Below are positions 8,722 to 16,879 of a DNA stretch of 64,000 bases, piece after piece (position 1 is the first letter of the stretch; the number at the start of each line of letters is the position of its first letter). Where the stretch lies: assembly GCA_963805255.1 (NCBI GenBank), contig CAWDTK010000030.1, positions 62,001 to 126,000 on the forward strand, given 5' to 3'. Source of the DNA: Bog-532 sp963805255 (GTDB lineage Bacteria > Actinomycetota > Actinomycetes > Streptosporangiales > Streptosporangiaceae). Both the position numbers and the translations under genes were made by a program. The notes beneath the pieces are model-generated. The model searched no databases and had not been told where the DNA came from. It saw only the letters and a program-made list of their open reading frames with translations.

Positions 8722-8865
8722 CTGGGTGGGTGAAATTACTACGACCATGGTCAGGCGGATGGCGGCAGTGCCCTCGTTGGTGTAGCGGCCGGGGCGGCGG
8801 TGCGGCCGGGATCGGCGGCTTCTGGTAACGGCCTGAATACCCTTCGCGACCGAACCTTCGCAGAC

Positions 8866-8907
8866 TCGTGCGGCCGGATGTATCAGCCTGGTCATCCGGC
8901 CGCACGA
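8866..8907. terminator. Bidirectional hairpin terminator
   Basis: A perfect 15-bp inverted repeat (arms 8866-8880 and 8893-8907, 12-base loop) lies between the convergent ROK kinase and PH-domain genes. It is GC-rich without a long T run, as usual in actinobacteria. It could end transcription from either side. Confidence 0.7.
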
Positions 8908-8943
8908 ATCCCGGGGAAGGGAGATACCAGAATTAACCGGCGG

Positions 8944-9474
8944 TCAATCGTCGCCGTCGTCATTCCCGGCTGGGAAGATCAGCCCGCACACTTCGAGGTA
9001 GAGCTGCTCAGGGTAGGGGAGGTAGTCCACCCTGCGCAGGGCCTGGTCCAGGCCCGCCGATTCCAGGATGAACTCACCATACCCGAGCAGCCGCCCGGAC
9101 GCTGAGCGCTGGAAGCTCATGTCCGTGACCTTTTTGAGCGGCATCATGGCGACCTTGCGGTTGACGACCCCGGTGGCCAGCAGCATTCGCCGGGACGTGA
9201 CGATGAAGTAGTCCTGTGACCACTGGATGACCTTATAAACCAGCCACAGCAGCGAAACCGCCCACGCGATCCACACGAACCCGACAACACCGGCGCTGTG
9301 CTGCGCGACGGTCGTGCTGATAACGGCGGCGATCACGAGGCCGGCGAGACTGAAAAGGATGGGCTTGAGCAGCACGGCCGGGTGCATGCGAACCGTAATG
9401 ACCTGTTGCTCGTGCGGCAAAAGGTATTTGTTGACGGCGTTGGGAACGGTATCGGTTCCCGGTACGAGCCTCAC
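8944..9474 (-). CDS. PH domain-containing membrane protein
   Basis: The 176-residue protein has an N-terminal soluble part (YLLPHEQQVITVRMHPAVLL), two transmembrane helices (about residues 37-57 and 65-83) and a C-terminal bacterial PH domain. The PH domain contains DYFIVTSRRMLLATGVVNRKVAMMPLKKV and RLLGYGEFILESAG. The GTG start at 9474 has an AGGA ribosome site. Such bPH2 proteins are common in actinobacteria; their role is unknown, perhaps membrane-stress or lipid linked. A 51-residue membrane protein gene lies 31 bases upstream on the same strand, so the two probably form an operon. The acidic tail DDGDD ends the protein. Confidence 0.85.
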   Translation of the reverse strand: MRLVPGTDTVPNAVNKYLLPHEQQVITVRMHPAVLLKPILFSLAGLVIAAVISTTVAQHSAGVVGFVWIAWAVSLLWLVYKVIQWSQDYFIVTSRRMLLATGVVNRKVAMMPLKKVTDMSFQRSASGRLLGYGEFILESAGLDQALRRVDYLPYPEQLYLEVCGLIFPAGNDDGDD

Positions 9475-9505
9475 AATGATTCCTGCACGTCAGGTGCAAA
9501 ACGGC

Positions 9506-9661
9506 TCATAGTGAGGTAAAGAAGGCAGAGAATCCGCGTGCCGCGGAGGCAAGGAAGTTACCGATATTGGTAACAACGTGTGCGGCGGCCGTCGGATCCT
9601 TGATGACGAAAAACAGCAGGAAGGCGATGGCTGCATAACCTAGGATCGTCTTCAGCTTCAC
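9506..9661 (-). CDS. Small membrane protein (51 aa)
   Basis: Starting from GTG 9661, which has GGGAGG five bases upstream, this frame encodes 51 residues with one strong transmembrane helix (YAAIAFLLFFVIKDP). An amphipathic segment rich in Ala and Phe follows. The helix-then-KDPTAAA pattern looks conserved rather than random, and the gene leads into the PH-domain protein 31 bases downstream. The function is unknown; it may be a small partner of that protein. A longer in-frame opening to 10078 has no ribosome site and runs through GC-rich noncoding sequence. Confidence 0.65.
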   Translation of the reverse strand: MKLKTILGYAAIAFLLFFVIKDPTAAAHVVTNIGNFLASAARGFSAFFTSL

Positions 9662-10037
9662 GGTGCCTCCCTGGACCCGGGCAGTCCACTTAACGCCACC
9701 ATAGCTTAACCCATGGTGTGGTGCCTTCCAATGATTACTTAACGTAACCCTACTGGCTGCCCCGGACGCTGCGACAGGGTGGGTCCCCTCCGGACGAGGG
9801 GGGCACCAGTCTGCCACAGGCTGGGCGATTCGGCCGGATATCGGCGGGCCGGCGTGGCGCAGCGTCACCGGGACGTGCGGCGCGAGAGCGGAAACGCGGC
9901 GCGGACCGTCTGGGAGCGCCGCGGGTCTTGCGCGAGAAGTCCGGCCGCCGGAAGCTGCCTTTATGCCGAATCGCCAGTTTGGCCGCCCCGGGCCCCGCGA
10001 TCTGGCAGCATTCCCCCGTGCACAGGATGTTTGCGGA
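9662..10037. other. Divergent intergenic region
   Basis: About 375 bases separate the minus-strand small membrane protein from the plus-strand tRNA-deaminase-associated gene. A short hairpin (arms 9785-9790 and 9796-9801) is the only structure seen. No further gene is supported. Confidence 0.4.
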
Positions 10038-10535
10038 ATGACGATGACCGATGTGAGCGCCACCGATTTTGCTGTCATCGCTTACCGGGAGGATGACCGG
10101 TGGGAAGCCGAGGTCCTTCCTGACGTGCTGACAGTGGATCTCAGCGGCCTCATTCACGCGCTGCGCCAGCAGCCGAGCGTGGCCGGGACTCTCGGATTCG
10201 TCGGTGTCGGCGACGACTTTTTCATCGCGGTGCGGGTGATCGGCGGGGAGGCCTCCATCTTCCTGTCGGACGTCACCGCGGCCGCGGACTGGCCGCTGGC
10301 CTCGCAGGTTCTCAGGCTGCTCGACATCCCTGTGCCCGAGGACGACGACCTCGACCAGGTACTCCCCGCGGGGGATCTGTCGATCTTCGCTGATCTGGGA
10401 CTGGAGGAGTGGGAACTGTGCGCCATCGCCAGCGACCTCGACCTGTTCCCCGATGAGGCGGTGGCCAGTATCGCCGGGCGGCTGAAGTTCCGCGAGGCGA
10501 TGGAGCGGGCGCTCGAAGTCGCTCTCGGGCCGTGA
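10038..10535 (+). CDS. tRNA adenosine deaminase-associated protein
   Basis: The 165-residue acidic protein (for example VPEDDDLDQVLPAGDLSIFADLGL) belongs to the actinobacterial family that lies immediately before tadA. Its biochemical role is unknown; the constant pairing suggests help with tRNA adenosine deamination or its regulation. ATG 10038 is chosen (MTMTDVSATDF); ATG 10044 is an alternative and neither has a strong ribosome site. The gene ends 25 bases before tadA, consistent with cotranscription. Confidence 0.88.
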   Translation: MTMTDVSATDFAVIAYREDDRWEAEVLPDVLTVDLSGLIHALRQQPSVAGTLGFVGVGDDFFIAVRVIGGEASIFLSDVTAAADWPLASQVLRLLDIPVPEDDDLDQVLPAGDLSIFADLGLEEWELCAIASDLDLFPDEAVASIAGRLKFREAMERALEVALGP

Positions 10536-10560
10536 CGTCACGCGGCAGGCGCCGGATACC

Positions 10561-11064
10561 GTGACGAGTACCGGGTACGAGGCCCTTTTCGCGCCCGCGA
10601 TGCGGCTGGCGCTGGCGGAAGCCGCCGAGGCGGCGGCCGGGGCGGAACCCGCCGGGGCCGACGTGCCGGTGGGTGCCGTGATACTTGACGCCGGCGGTGC
10701 CGTTGTGGCGCGGGCCCGCAACCGGCGTGAGGCCGAGCACGACCCCACGGCACACGCCGAAGTGCTGGCGATCCGCGCTGCCGCCCGCCGTGCCGGTCAA
10801 TGGCGGCTGACGGGCTGGACGCTGGTCGTAACGCTGGAGCCGTGCACTATGTGCGCGGGAGCGGTGACCGCGGCGCGCCTGGACCGCCTGGTTTACGGCG
10901 CCAACGATCCGAAGGCCGGGGCGGTGGGCTCGCTCTGGGACGTGGTCCGGGACCGCCGTCTCGCCCATCGCCCCGAAGTGCTCGGCGGGGTGCTCGCCGG
11001 CGAATGTGCCGAGTTGCTCCGCCAGTTCTTCCGGGATCGCAGGTCTCCTGGCCCCGGATGGTAA
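10561..11064 (+). CDS. tadA: tRNA-specific adenosine deaminase
   Basis: The 167-residue cytidine-deaminase-fold enzyme converts A34 to inosine in tRNA-Arg(ACG). The zinc-binding HAE (in DPTAHAEVLAIR) and PCTMC (in TLEPCTMCAGA) motifs are both present, with the catalytic Glu in HAE. The length is normal. The GTG start at 10561 follows the associated-protein gene closely. tRNA-Ser(CGA) follows 10 bases after the stop, as in many actinobacteria. Confidence 0.95.
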   Translation: MTSTGYEALFAPAMRLALAEAAEAAAGAEPAGADVPVGAVILDAGGAVVARARNRREAEHDPTAHAEVLAIRAAARRAGQWRLTGWTLVVTLEPCTMCAGAVTAARLDRLVYGANDPKAGAVGSLWDVVRDRRLAHRPEVLGGVLAGECAELLRQFFRDRRSPGPGW

Positions 11065-11074
11065 GCTCACCGGC

Positions 11075-11161
11075 GGTGGAGTCGCCTAGTGGCCGAGGGC
11101 GCACGCCTCGAAAGCGTGTGAGGGGGCAACCCCTCCGTGGGTTCAAATCCCACCTCCACCG
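11075..11161 (+). tRNA. tRNA-Ser(CGA)
   Basis: A complete serine tRNA with a 7-bp acceptor stem (GGTGGAG pairing with CTCCACC), a long variable arm (GAGGGGGCAACCCCTC) and a T loop GTTCAAATC. The anticodon stem ACGCC...GGCGT-like region presents CGA (CTCGAAA loop). The discriminator G at 11161 is followed by CCA in the genome (11162-11164), so the CCA end may be encoded. Confidence 0.95.
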
Positions 11162-11266
11162 CCAGCAGGAACGCGGAGGACATGGCCGCCCAGCCCCGGG
11201 CGCGTTTCGTGCCGGTCCGTTCGTAGCGATGGGCACGTTCGTACCAAACCCTGCGAGGTGAGCCAG

Positions 11267-12511
11267 ATGCTTGAACCGCAGGGCACCCTATTTTTCCTGA
11301 TATTGATGGTGGTTTTCGCCGGCCTCCTGGCGTGGCTTGTTCTCGCCGGGCAAGTAGTCTTCCGCGTGCTGGCCGCCTGTCTCGCGTTCATCCCGGCCAT
11401 GCTCTTCGGCGTCGCCGCGGTCAACAAGTATTACGACTACTATCAGACTTGGGGCTCCGCCGCCGCTGACTTCACCAACCAGGGCGTGGCCACGCTTCCC
11501 GAGGTCCCGCATCTCGCCGGTAAGGTTGGCAGCGGAATCAGCAAGCTCGGGCTTTCCCCGCAGGCCCGGGCGGAGGCCACCCAGACCGGATATCTCTTTG
11601 CGACCGTGGTGAAGGGCCGCGAGAGCAGGATCTCCCGTACGGTCTACATCTATCTGCCGGCGCAATATTTCCTGACCAAGTACAACACGTACCAATTCCC
11701 GGTCATTGAGTTGCTGCACGGCTCGCCCGGAAACCCCGAGCAGTGGGTCAACCCAATGAACGTGCTGCCCACTCTGGACGACATGATCGCCACCCACCAG
11801 GCCGATCCGGCGGTGCTGGTGATGCCGGACACCGACGGCGGCTTGAAGTATTCGCTGCAGTGCCTCAACGCCATCGGGGGTGTCAAGGACGCGACGTATG
11901 TGGCGGTCGACGTGCCCGGCTTCGTCGCGGCCAATTACCGTGTTCAGCCCCCTGGCAAGGCGTGGGGCGTGGCCGGCCTGTCCGAGGGCGGCTTCTGCGC
12001 CGCCAACCTCGCGCTCCAGTACCCGAGCCGGTTCGGGTACGCGGGCGTCATAAGCGGGTACTTCGGGCCGCAGGACGATCAGGTTCCGGCGGGCAACCGG
12101 CCCGGGGCGGCGGCGGTCTACAAACCCCCGTTCCCTGGCAACCCGGCGCTGCGGAAGAAGAACACCCCCGACCTTTACATCGCCCAGCTGCCGGCGGGGA
12201 CGCTGATACCGCAGTTCTTCCTGGCCGCAGGTCAGCAAGATGCGCGGGACGTGCAGGCCGCAGAGGCCTTCCGGCAGGAGGTGCAGCTGTACCAGGCGAA
12301 CGTTCCGCTGGTCCTGATCCCCAACGCCTCGCATAACGCGACCGCCTGGCGGGGAGCACTGCGCCCGATGTTGAGCTGGATGACACCCCAGCTCACCCAC
12401 CAGGCGCAGCTCGCGGACGCGGCGCGCGCCGCGAGTGAGCGCGCCCGGGCCAGGGCCGAGGCCAGCAAGAGCCCAGCCAGCCGAGCGACGCCTGTGCAGC
12501 CCACGAGATGA
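11267..12511 (+). CDS. Membrane-anchored alpha/beta-hydrolase (esterase D/antigen-85-type)
   Basis: About 414 residues. Two N-terminal hydrophobic helices (LFFLILMVVFAGLLAWL and VFRVLAACLAFIPAMLF) precede an extracytoplasmic esterase domain (PF00756 type). It carries HGSPGNPEQW near an oxyanion region, the nucleophile motif GLSEGGFCA, an acidic residue in AGQQDARD and a final His in NASHNATAW. This family includes mycolyltransferase-like and feruloyl-type esterases; the substrate is unknown but acts outside the cell. ATG 11267 is preferred, with GAGGTGAG just upstream; a GTG at 11258 overlaps that site. The C-terminal 40 residues are an Ala/Arg-rich tail. Confidence 0.85.
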   Translation: MLEPQGTLFFLILMVVFAGLLAWLVLAGQVVFRVLAACLAFIPAMLFGVAAVNKYYDYYQTWGSAAADFTNQGVATLPEVPHLAGKVGSGISKLGLSPQARAEATQTGYLFATVVKGRESRISRTVYIYLPAQYFLTKYNTYQFPVIELLHGSPGNPEQWVNPMNVLPTLDDMIATHQADPAVLVMPDTDGGLKYSLQCLNAIGGVKDATYVAVDVPGFVAANYRVQPPGKAWGVAGLSEGGFCAANLALQYPSRFGYAGVISGYFGPQDDQVPAGNRPGAAAVYKPPFPGNPALRKKNTPDLYIAQLPAGTLIPQFFLAAGQQDARDVQAAEAFRQEVQLYQANVPLVLIPNASHNATAWRGALRPMLSWMTPQLTHQAQLADAARAASERARARAEASKSPASRATPVQPTR

Positions 12512-12743
12512 CGCGACCCGTATGGCCAGGAAAGCGGGACCCGGCCCGGCGCGGGAAGTTATGGGCGCCGTGGCACCGGCCTGCGGCGGCGCTCGCCGCG
12601 GGGGGCCACCGCTGGGGTCGCACTGTTCGCGGCCCGGGCCACCATCGCGCGGGACATCACCTGACGATCGATGGCGGTAGAGGACAAGCGCCACGTCGTC
12701 TTCATAGCCGCCGGGCGGGGCCAGGCCGGTCAGCGCACTAGCA

Positions 12744-13430
12744 CTAGCCTGAGTTCCGCATCCCCTGGCGCACCCGGGTCCGGCGGCCGATGATGACCAC
12801 AAGGGCGATCGCCGCGGCCACGGCCACGCCGCCGGCTGCGGCAAAGGCGCCCGCCGGGCCGACGGCCGGCCCGGCGGGCGGCCGGACTTTGGCGCCCGCC
12901 GCCGCGGTGTCAGCCGGGGACCGGTCCAGGTGAGCCGCGCAGACGATCGGATCGCTCTCGTTTGCAGCCGACGCGCAGGCCACGGCGGCCAGCCGTACCG
13001 TCCCGGCCGGCGGGTGCGTGACGCGCCCGGCCGCCCAGAACGTCTGCGAGCCGCCAGCCGGCACGCCCGCACGCCAGGTGATCTTCTCCTTGGCGGACGA
13101 ACCGTGCGCGCTGGCCGAGACGAGCGGAACGCCCGGCGGCAGGGTCAGTGTGATAACCAGATTTGGCGCTGCGGACGTGCCGATGTTGCGCACGTGCACC
13201 GAGTAGGTAAGCTGGCCGCCAGCCTTCGCGATCGTCTGGCCGTCGCTGACGCTGATGCTGAGCCGGGGGCCCGTAATGGGGCGGGTGGCTGGCGTCGCGG
13301 ACGGCGAAGCCGCGCCGAGTGCCCCGGGCGCTGCCGCCCGATGGGCCGGCAGCAGCGCGAGGGGCACTGCCATGAATCCTGCTGCCACGGCCGTTATGGC
13401 CTCAGCACCCTGGGCTGGCGAGATCTTCAC
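12744..13430 (-). CDS. Secreted DUF11-type surface protein
   Basis: About 228 residues: a signal peptide (AITAVAAGFMAVPLALLPA), a Ser/Thr/Pro-rich linker, one DUF11-like immunoglobulin-fold domain and a C-terminal transmembrane helix. The DUF11 part reads RLSISVSDGQTIAKAGGQLTY through TLTLPPGVPLVSASA. The helix (AAAGGVAVAAAIALVVIIG) is followed by basic residues. This is a cell-surface adhesin-like or structural architecture. GTG 13430 is chosen because GGGAGG lies seven bases upstream; an earlier GTG at 13448 overlaps that site. No LPxTG motif was seen. Confidence 0.78.
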   Translation of the reverse strand: MKISPAQGAEAITAVAAGFMAVPLALLPAHRAAAPGALGAASPSATPATRPITGPRLSISVSDGQTIAKAGGQLTYSVHVRNIGTSAAPNLVITLTLPPGVPLVSASAHGSSAKEKITWRAGVPAGGSQTFWAAGRVTHPPAGTVRLAAVACASAANESDPIVCAAHLDRSPADTAAAGAKVRPPAGPAVGPAGAFAAAGGVAVAAAIALVVIIGRRTRVRQGMRNSG

Positions 13431-13921
13431 TTTCGAGCCTCCCTTCACCGGTCATTGCGCTAAGAATTGTATTGACTACAGAAAGTGTCGACGACCTCGG
13501 TCCTGGAGCCGTCCGGCGCTGACCGGGCGGGAGCCGTCATGTGGAGGTCTTCGTCCGGGGTGAGGGCAGCACGGTGCGGGGGGCTGGCCACTCAAAGCGA
13601 GGAACTTCGGTCTCGCAGCGAGCAGTTAGTACTGACCGGAGGTCACTGAGAGCCGCTCGGCCAGCGCGCCGTAACTGTAGATCCAGGCTAGGCGGTCTGG
13701 GGGCTGGGGGAGATCGGCGTTACGGCGCTCTTCGCGGTCACCGGGCCGCAGCGCTAACCCAGCCAGGCGACCGGACGAGCCCCCATGATCCCCGTCGCGT
13801 ATGCGCAATGTTATTGTTCCCCCCGTTTGCGCATGCATCGCGTGTGCGCGCTATCCCGGGCGCTGCGGCGAGAGTCAAGCTGATTAGGGGTTACACCTGG
13901 GCTGCGCACCCGGGAGGGATT
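13431..13921. other. Divergent intergenic region with inverted repeat
   Basis: This stretch separates the DUF11 gene (minus) from DUF5999 (plus). An 8-bp inverted repeat ATGCGCAA/TTGCGCAT (13801-13808 and 13827-13834) spans an unusually AT-richer patch about 90 bases before DUF5999, a possible regulator site. No further gene is supported. Confidence 0.4.
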
Positions 13922-14212
13922 ATGAACTGTCCGCATCAGCCGCCCTGCCCGTCGGCAGACGCGCCGGACTGCGAGGCCGCCCGCGTCGTGGCCGCCCACC
14001 CGGAGCAGGGCTGGAGCCTGCTTTGCAACGGCGTCGTCGTGTTTGAGGACACCGGCGACCTCTTGCCCGATGGCCGGATCATCGCACCCCACCGGACCGC
14101 GTCCGACCTCGACCTCGTACCTTTCCGCGGTGACCACTGCGGGCCGACGGGTTCATCCCGAAGGCTCCGGGAGGCGCACGATGCGGGCGGCTGCGGTAGT
14201 ACCACGCTCTAG
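13922..14212 (+). CDS. DUF5999 family protein
   Basis: The 96-residue protein begins MNCPHQPPCPSADAPD and contains HPEQGWSLLCNGVVVFEDTG followed by LLPDGRIIAPHR. This is the conserved small actinobacterial DUF5999 family; the Cys/His-rich start suggests metal binding but no function is known. ATG 13922 has a clear CGGGAGGGATT ribosome site. About 30 residues follow the usual APHR end, so the C-terminus is longer than typical. It is the last chromosomal gene before the island boundary at 14262. Confidence 0.85.
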   Translation: MNCPHQPPCPSADAPDCEAARVVAAHPEQGWSLLCNGVVVFEDTGDLLPDGRIIAPHRTASDLDLVPFRGDHCGPTGSSRRLREAHDAGGCGSTTL

Positions 14213-14261
14213 TTACGACGGTGGCGCCTCCGGCAGCGTCAACGTATTGCCTGGTCAGGGT

Positions 14262-14318
14262 TGGCGGAGGATGAGGGATTCGAACCCTCGAGGGCTTGCA
14301 CCCAACACGCTTTCCAAG
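14262..14318. other. Attachment-site remnant A (3' half of a tRNA-Ser, minus sense)
   Basis: These 57 bases match the 3' half of tRNA-Ser(GGA) (41934-41990) from the anticodon loop to the CCA end. Several T-arm positions differ in a paired way (T-stem GAGGG/CCCTC instead of GCGAG/CTCGC). The 5' half of the tRNA is absent; unrelated sequence starts at 14319. It marks the left edge of the island. Confidence 0.8.
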
Positions 14319-14541
14319 TCTGTAGGTCCGTGTTCACCGTGGGTCGTCGCCGTCTGCGACCTGCGGTGGCACGGCCGAGAGTGGCCAGGAGAACCTGGAC
14401 AGACGTAGCTGAATGAGACTAGCAATGAGACTACGGACCTGGCCTGCGGGCTTGACCGTGGAGTGGCACGCCGCCAGAAGGCCGCAGAGCTTGCAGCCTG
14501 AAGCGGAAGGTCGAAAGTTCGATCCTGTCCCTGACCACCCG
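14319..14541. repeat. Element-end repeat, copy A
   Basis: About 223 bases nearly identical to 32038-32261 directly follow attachment core A, in the same orientation as copy B. The far end carries a T-arm and acceptor-like stretch (GTTCGATCCTG, then CCCTGACCAC) resembling the 3' half of another tRNA in plus orientation. In copy A the T-stem has decayed. This is the end of an integrative element of the same family as the one at copy B. Confidence 0.8.
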
Positions 14542-14599
14542 TCCAGAGCGAGACGTACACGGCTCTGAACAGTGAAAACGTGAGTTGGTACGCCGAGCA

Positions 14600-14886
14600 G
14601 CCTCGAGCCGGCGCAGCAGTGAGGCATCGGAGGCCCGCTGGCTGGCAGGGATCCGCGCGGCGGCGGACCTGCCGGTGGCGTGCCGCAGCCGCTGGATCTG
14701 GTCGCGGATGTCGGGCTGGGAATACAGCCAGGACCGGGACACGCCGGCTTTCCCGGCCACGCCGGAGAAGGTGACCGCCCTGCCGGTCCGGTCGAGTTCC
14801 CGGATTGCCTGGATCGCCTTGGCGCGGGCCAGCTCGTGCCGCCGCCGGGCGGCGGCGATGATCGGTGCGGTGTTGTCAGGACGCAT
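14600..14886 (-). pseudogene. DUF6262/TnpC-like protein of a Tn554-type transposon, truncated
   Basis: From ATG 14886 the protein reads MRPDNTAPIIAAARRRHELA and contains a helix-turn-helix-like GVAGKAGVSRSWLYSQPDIR, as in proteins downstream of Tn554-type integrases. After RRLEAARR (about 14600) family similarity ends and the frame runs on into element-end sequence to 14431. The start overlaps the end of a TnpB-type integrase by 11 bases, the normal order in this transposon family. The C-terminal coiled coil is missing, so it is a fragment. Confidence 0.65.
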
Positions 14887-14920
14887 CGGCGTCCTTGTCC
14901 TGGTCGTCGTCGGCTTCTAG
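14876..14920 (-). pseudogene. 3' end of the IS701-split TnpB-type integrase
   Basis: Fifteen codons ending DDDQDKDADAS then TGA. Joined across the IS701 element (one CTAG copy removed), they continue the frame of 16402-16563, giving EKIITALEADDD. This is direct evidence that IS701 inserted into the integrase 3' end. Confidence 0.65.
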
Positions 14921-14930
14921 TAGTACTTTG

Positions 14931-15053
14931 TTAGGTCGGAGTGAGGGCGGCGGCGAGCCGGTCGAGTGTGACGGGCTGCCGGCACAGGGGGCAGGCGCCG
15001 AGGATGAGGGCCAGGACGATCTGCAGTTCTCGCGGGGCCTGGTAGAGGGTCAT
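14931..15053 (-). CDS. Small downstream ORF of IS701 element
   Basis: Forty residues beginning MTLYQAPRELQIVLALILG and containing CPLCRQPV, a CxxC pair. The ATG overlaps the transposase stop (ATGA at 15050-15053). It could be a short accessory product or a C-terminal transposase extension separated by a stop. Not certain to be translated. Confidence 0.4.
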   Translation of the reverse strand: MTLYQAPRELQIVLALILGACPLCRQPVTLDRLAAALTPT

Positions 15054-16344
15054 CCCGGCGCAGCCACTTTTGGGTCGGTGCGGATCATGGTGATGAAGGC
15101 CTGGGCGAGGATGGCGAGGGTGACGTGGCGGTGCCAGCCGGTGAATGAGCGGCCCTCGAAGTGGTCCAGGCCCAGGCCGGTCTTCAGTTCGCGGTAGTCG
15201 TGCTCGATCCGCCAGCGGATCTTGGCCAGCCGCACCAGCTCGGTGATGGGGGTGTCCTCCGGCAGGGTGGACAGCCAGTAATTGGTGGGCTCGTCGGCTT
15301 CGGGCGGCCATTCGGCCAGCAGCCAGCACTCCGGGAGGCTGCCGTCGCGGCTGCGGGGGATGTCCCGGTTGGCGGGGCGGACCCGGATCGCCACAAACCA
15401 GCTGGTCATGGCGGCGTCAGGGTTGCCGTTGGTGGCCTTGGTGCCTTGCCGCCAGGTCACCGGCCGGACCTGGTCCGCGCTGGCGATCGCGAGCTGGCGC
15501 AGGGTTGCCGGCGGGGCGGGGTAGGCGGGCCTGGGCGAGCAGGCCGGGCCCGCCGCCCAGGGTCCGCGTCACCGGCTGCGCGTCGCCGGCGTAGCCGCTG
15601 GTGGTGCCCTTGACCGCGACCGCGTACCGCCAGCCCCGGGCATCCAGTTCCACCCGGAAGGTGGTGTTGTCCCCGTAGCCCGCATCGGTCACCACGACCG
15701 GCCGGGCGCCGCCGGCGGCGGTGATCTCCTCCAGCACGCCCCACCCGCCCGGGCCGGTCATCTCCTGGAGCATCTCCAGCGCCAGCCGCCACTTTCCGGT
15801 ATGCCGGAACATCGTCCGGGATGCGGGCCCGCGCACGGCGGCGCCGGGCCCGGGCCGCCGCCACCGGATCGGCCAGCACCTGGTCATCCCAGCTTTCCGG
15901 GCAGAACAGCCGCCAGTCCGCCGCGCACGAGGCATGCTCGTTCACCAGGTGCACGCTCACCCCGATCTGGCAGTTGGCGACCTTGCCCAGCGTGCCGGAA
16001 TACTGCCGGGCCACGCACGGCGAGGCCGTCCCGTCCTTGGGAAACCCGGTGTCATCGACCACCAGCGCCTCCACCGGCTGACTGGACGCGAACCACCGCG
16101 CCACGTTCCGCCGCACCGCCACATAATCCCAGGTCGAGGACGTGATGAACTGCTGCAGCCGCTGATGATCTGTGCCCAGCCGCGCCGCCATCGGCTGCAT
16201 CGACTTGCGCTGCCCGTCGGTCAGCAGCCCGCGCACATACAACTCACCCTTGGCGCGCTGATCCTTCCGCGGCAGCCCGCCGAGCATCTCCGCGGTGAAG
16301 TCCAGCAGCTGCGGCCGGACCTCCGCGATCTCCTGAGGGGTCAT
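15050..16344 (-). pseudogene. IS701-family transposase, two frameshifts
   Basis: Three consecutive frames make one DDE transposase of about 420 residues. The first (16344 to about 15830) has WFASSQPVEALVVDDTGFPK, with the first catalytic Asp region. The second (about 15830-15530) has RPVVVTDAGYGDNTTFR, with the second Asp. The third (about 15480-15053) has IRWRIEHDYRELKTGLGLDH, with the catalytic Glu. At least two frame changes break the gene, so the element cannot move by itself. Confidence 0.85.
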
Positions 16345-16401
16345 GCCGGTATAACACCGCAGAACCCGCCAGTCATACCAGACCTAACAAAGTACTACTA
16401 G

Positions 16402-16563
16402 CGCTGTGATGATCTTTTCGAGGTTGCCGGCGACTTGCCGGTTCATCTGGACCATGCGTGTCTGGCCGCGGGTCTCGGCCGCGGAGATGATCTGCAGCGT
16501 GGCGTGGTGCTGTTCGCGGTGCTGGGGCAGGAAGTCAGCGGTGGTGATGAACAGCGGACAGGT
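16402..16563 (-). pseudogene. TnpB-type tyrosine integrase C-terminal fragment (minus strand)
   Basis: The minus frame reads CPLFITTADFLPQHREQH and MNRQVAGNLEKIITAL, the zinc-finger-like tail of a Tn554-type integrase. It continues across IS701 into 14876-14920. Upstream, at about 16563, similarity stops abruptly where a plus-strand fragment of the same family begins. The catalytic domain is absent. Confidence 0.65.
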
Positions 16564-16574
16564 CAGGTCAGGCC

Positions 16575-16879
16575 TCACCTGTTCGGTCTTCGTCACCGAC
16601 CAGACCCACCAGCAGGCCCTCGAACGCCAGCTCGCCGACACCGCCGCCCTGATCGACCGGGCCAAAACGGACTTCCAGCAGCGGCACGGCCGCCCCATGC
16701 CCGAGGACAACGTCTGGCTCGCCCAGCGCCAGGCCGATCACGCCGCGCTCACCCGCGTGCTGGCCGCGATGCAAGCCGCGCCCGGCCGCGCAGTGCAAGG
16801 CGCCGGATGCGGCGCCGCGCCCGCCGGGCCGGTCCCGGTCACCATCGACGCAACCGTCCACCGGAAAGACCACTCATGA
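16575..16879 (+). pseudogene. TnpB-type tyrosine integrase C-terminal fragment (plus strand)
   Basis: This frame gives VFVTDQTHQQALERQLADTA, then GRPMPEDNVWLAQRQADH and a charged tail ending HRKDHS. It is the C-terminal tail of a second, related Tn554-type integrase. It meets the minus-strand fragment head to head at about 16565. Its stop overlaps the next gene (ATGA at 16876), the normal junction with the DUF6262-like partner. No catalytic residues remain. Confidence 0.65.

Larger units (their letters stand above)
14921..16397 (-). mobile_element. IS701-family insertion sequence (decayed)
   Basis: The 1477-bp element is bounded by inverted repeats beginning TAGTACTTTGTTAGGTC at the left and their exact complement at the right. 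It is flanked by a CTAG duplication (14917-14920 and 16398-16401), the YTAR target expected for IS701. It carries a frameshifted transposase and a short downstream frame on the minus strand. It interrupts the 3' end of a Tn554-type integrase. Confidence 0.88.

Noticed and set aside
14262..14318. A separate tRNA gene at the left island edge
   Set aside because: Only the 3' half is present; the D arm and 5' acceptor strand are missing, so it is an attachment remnant.
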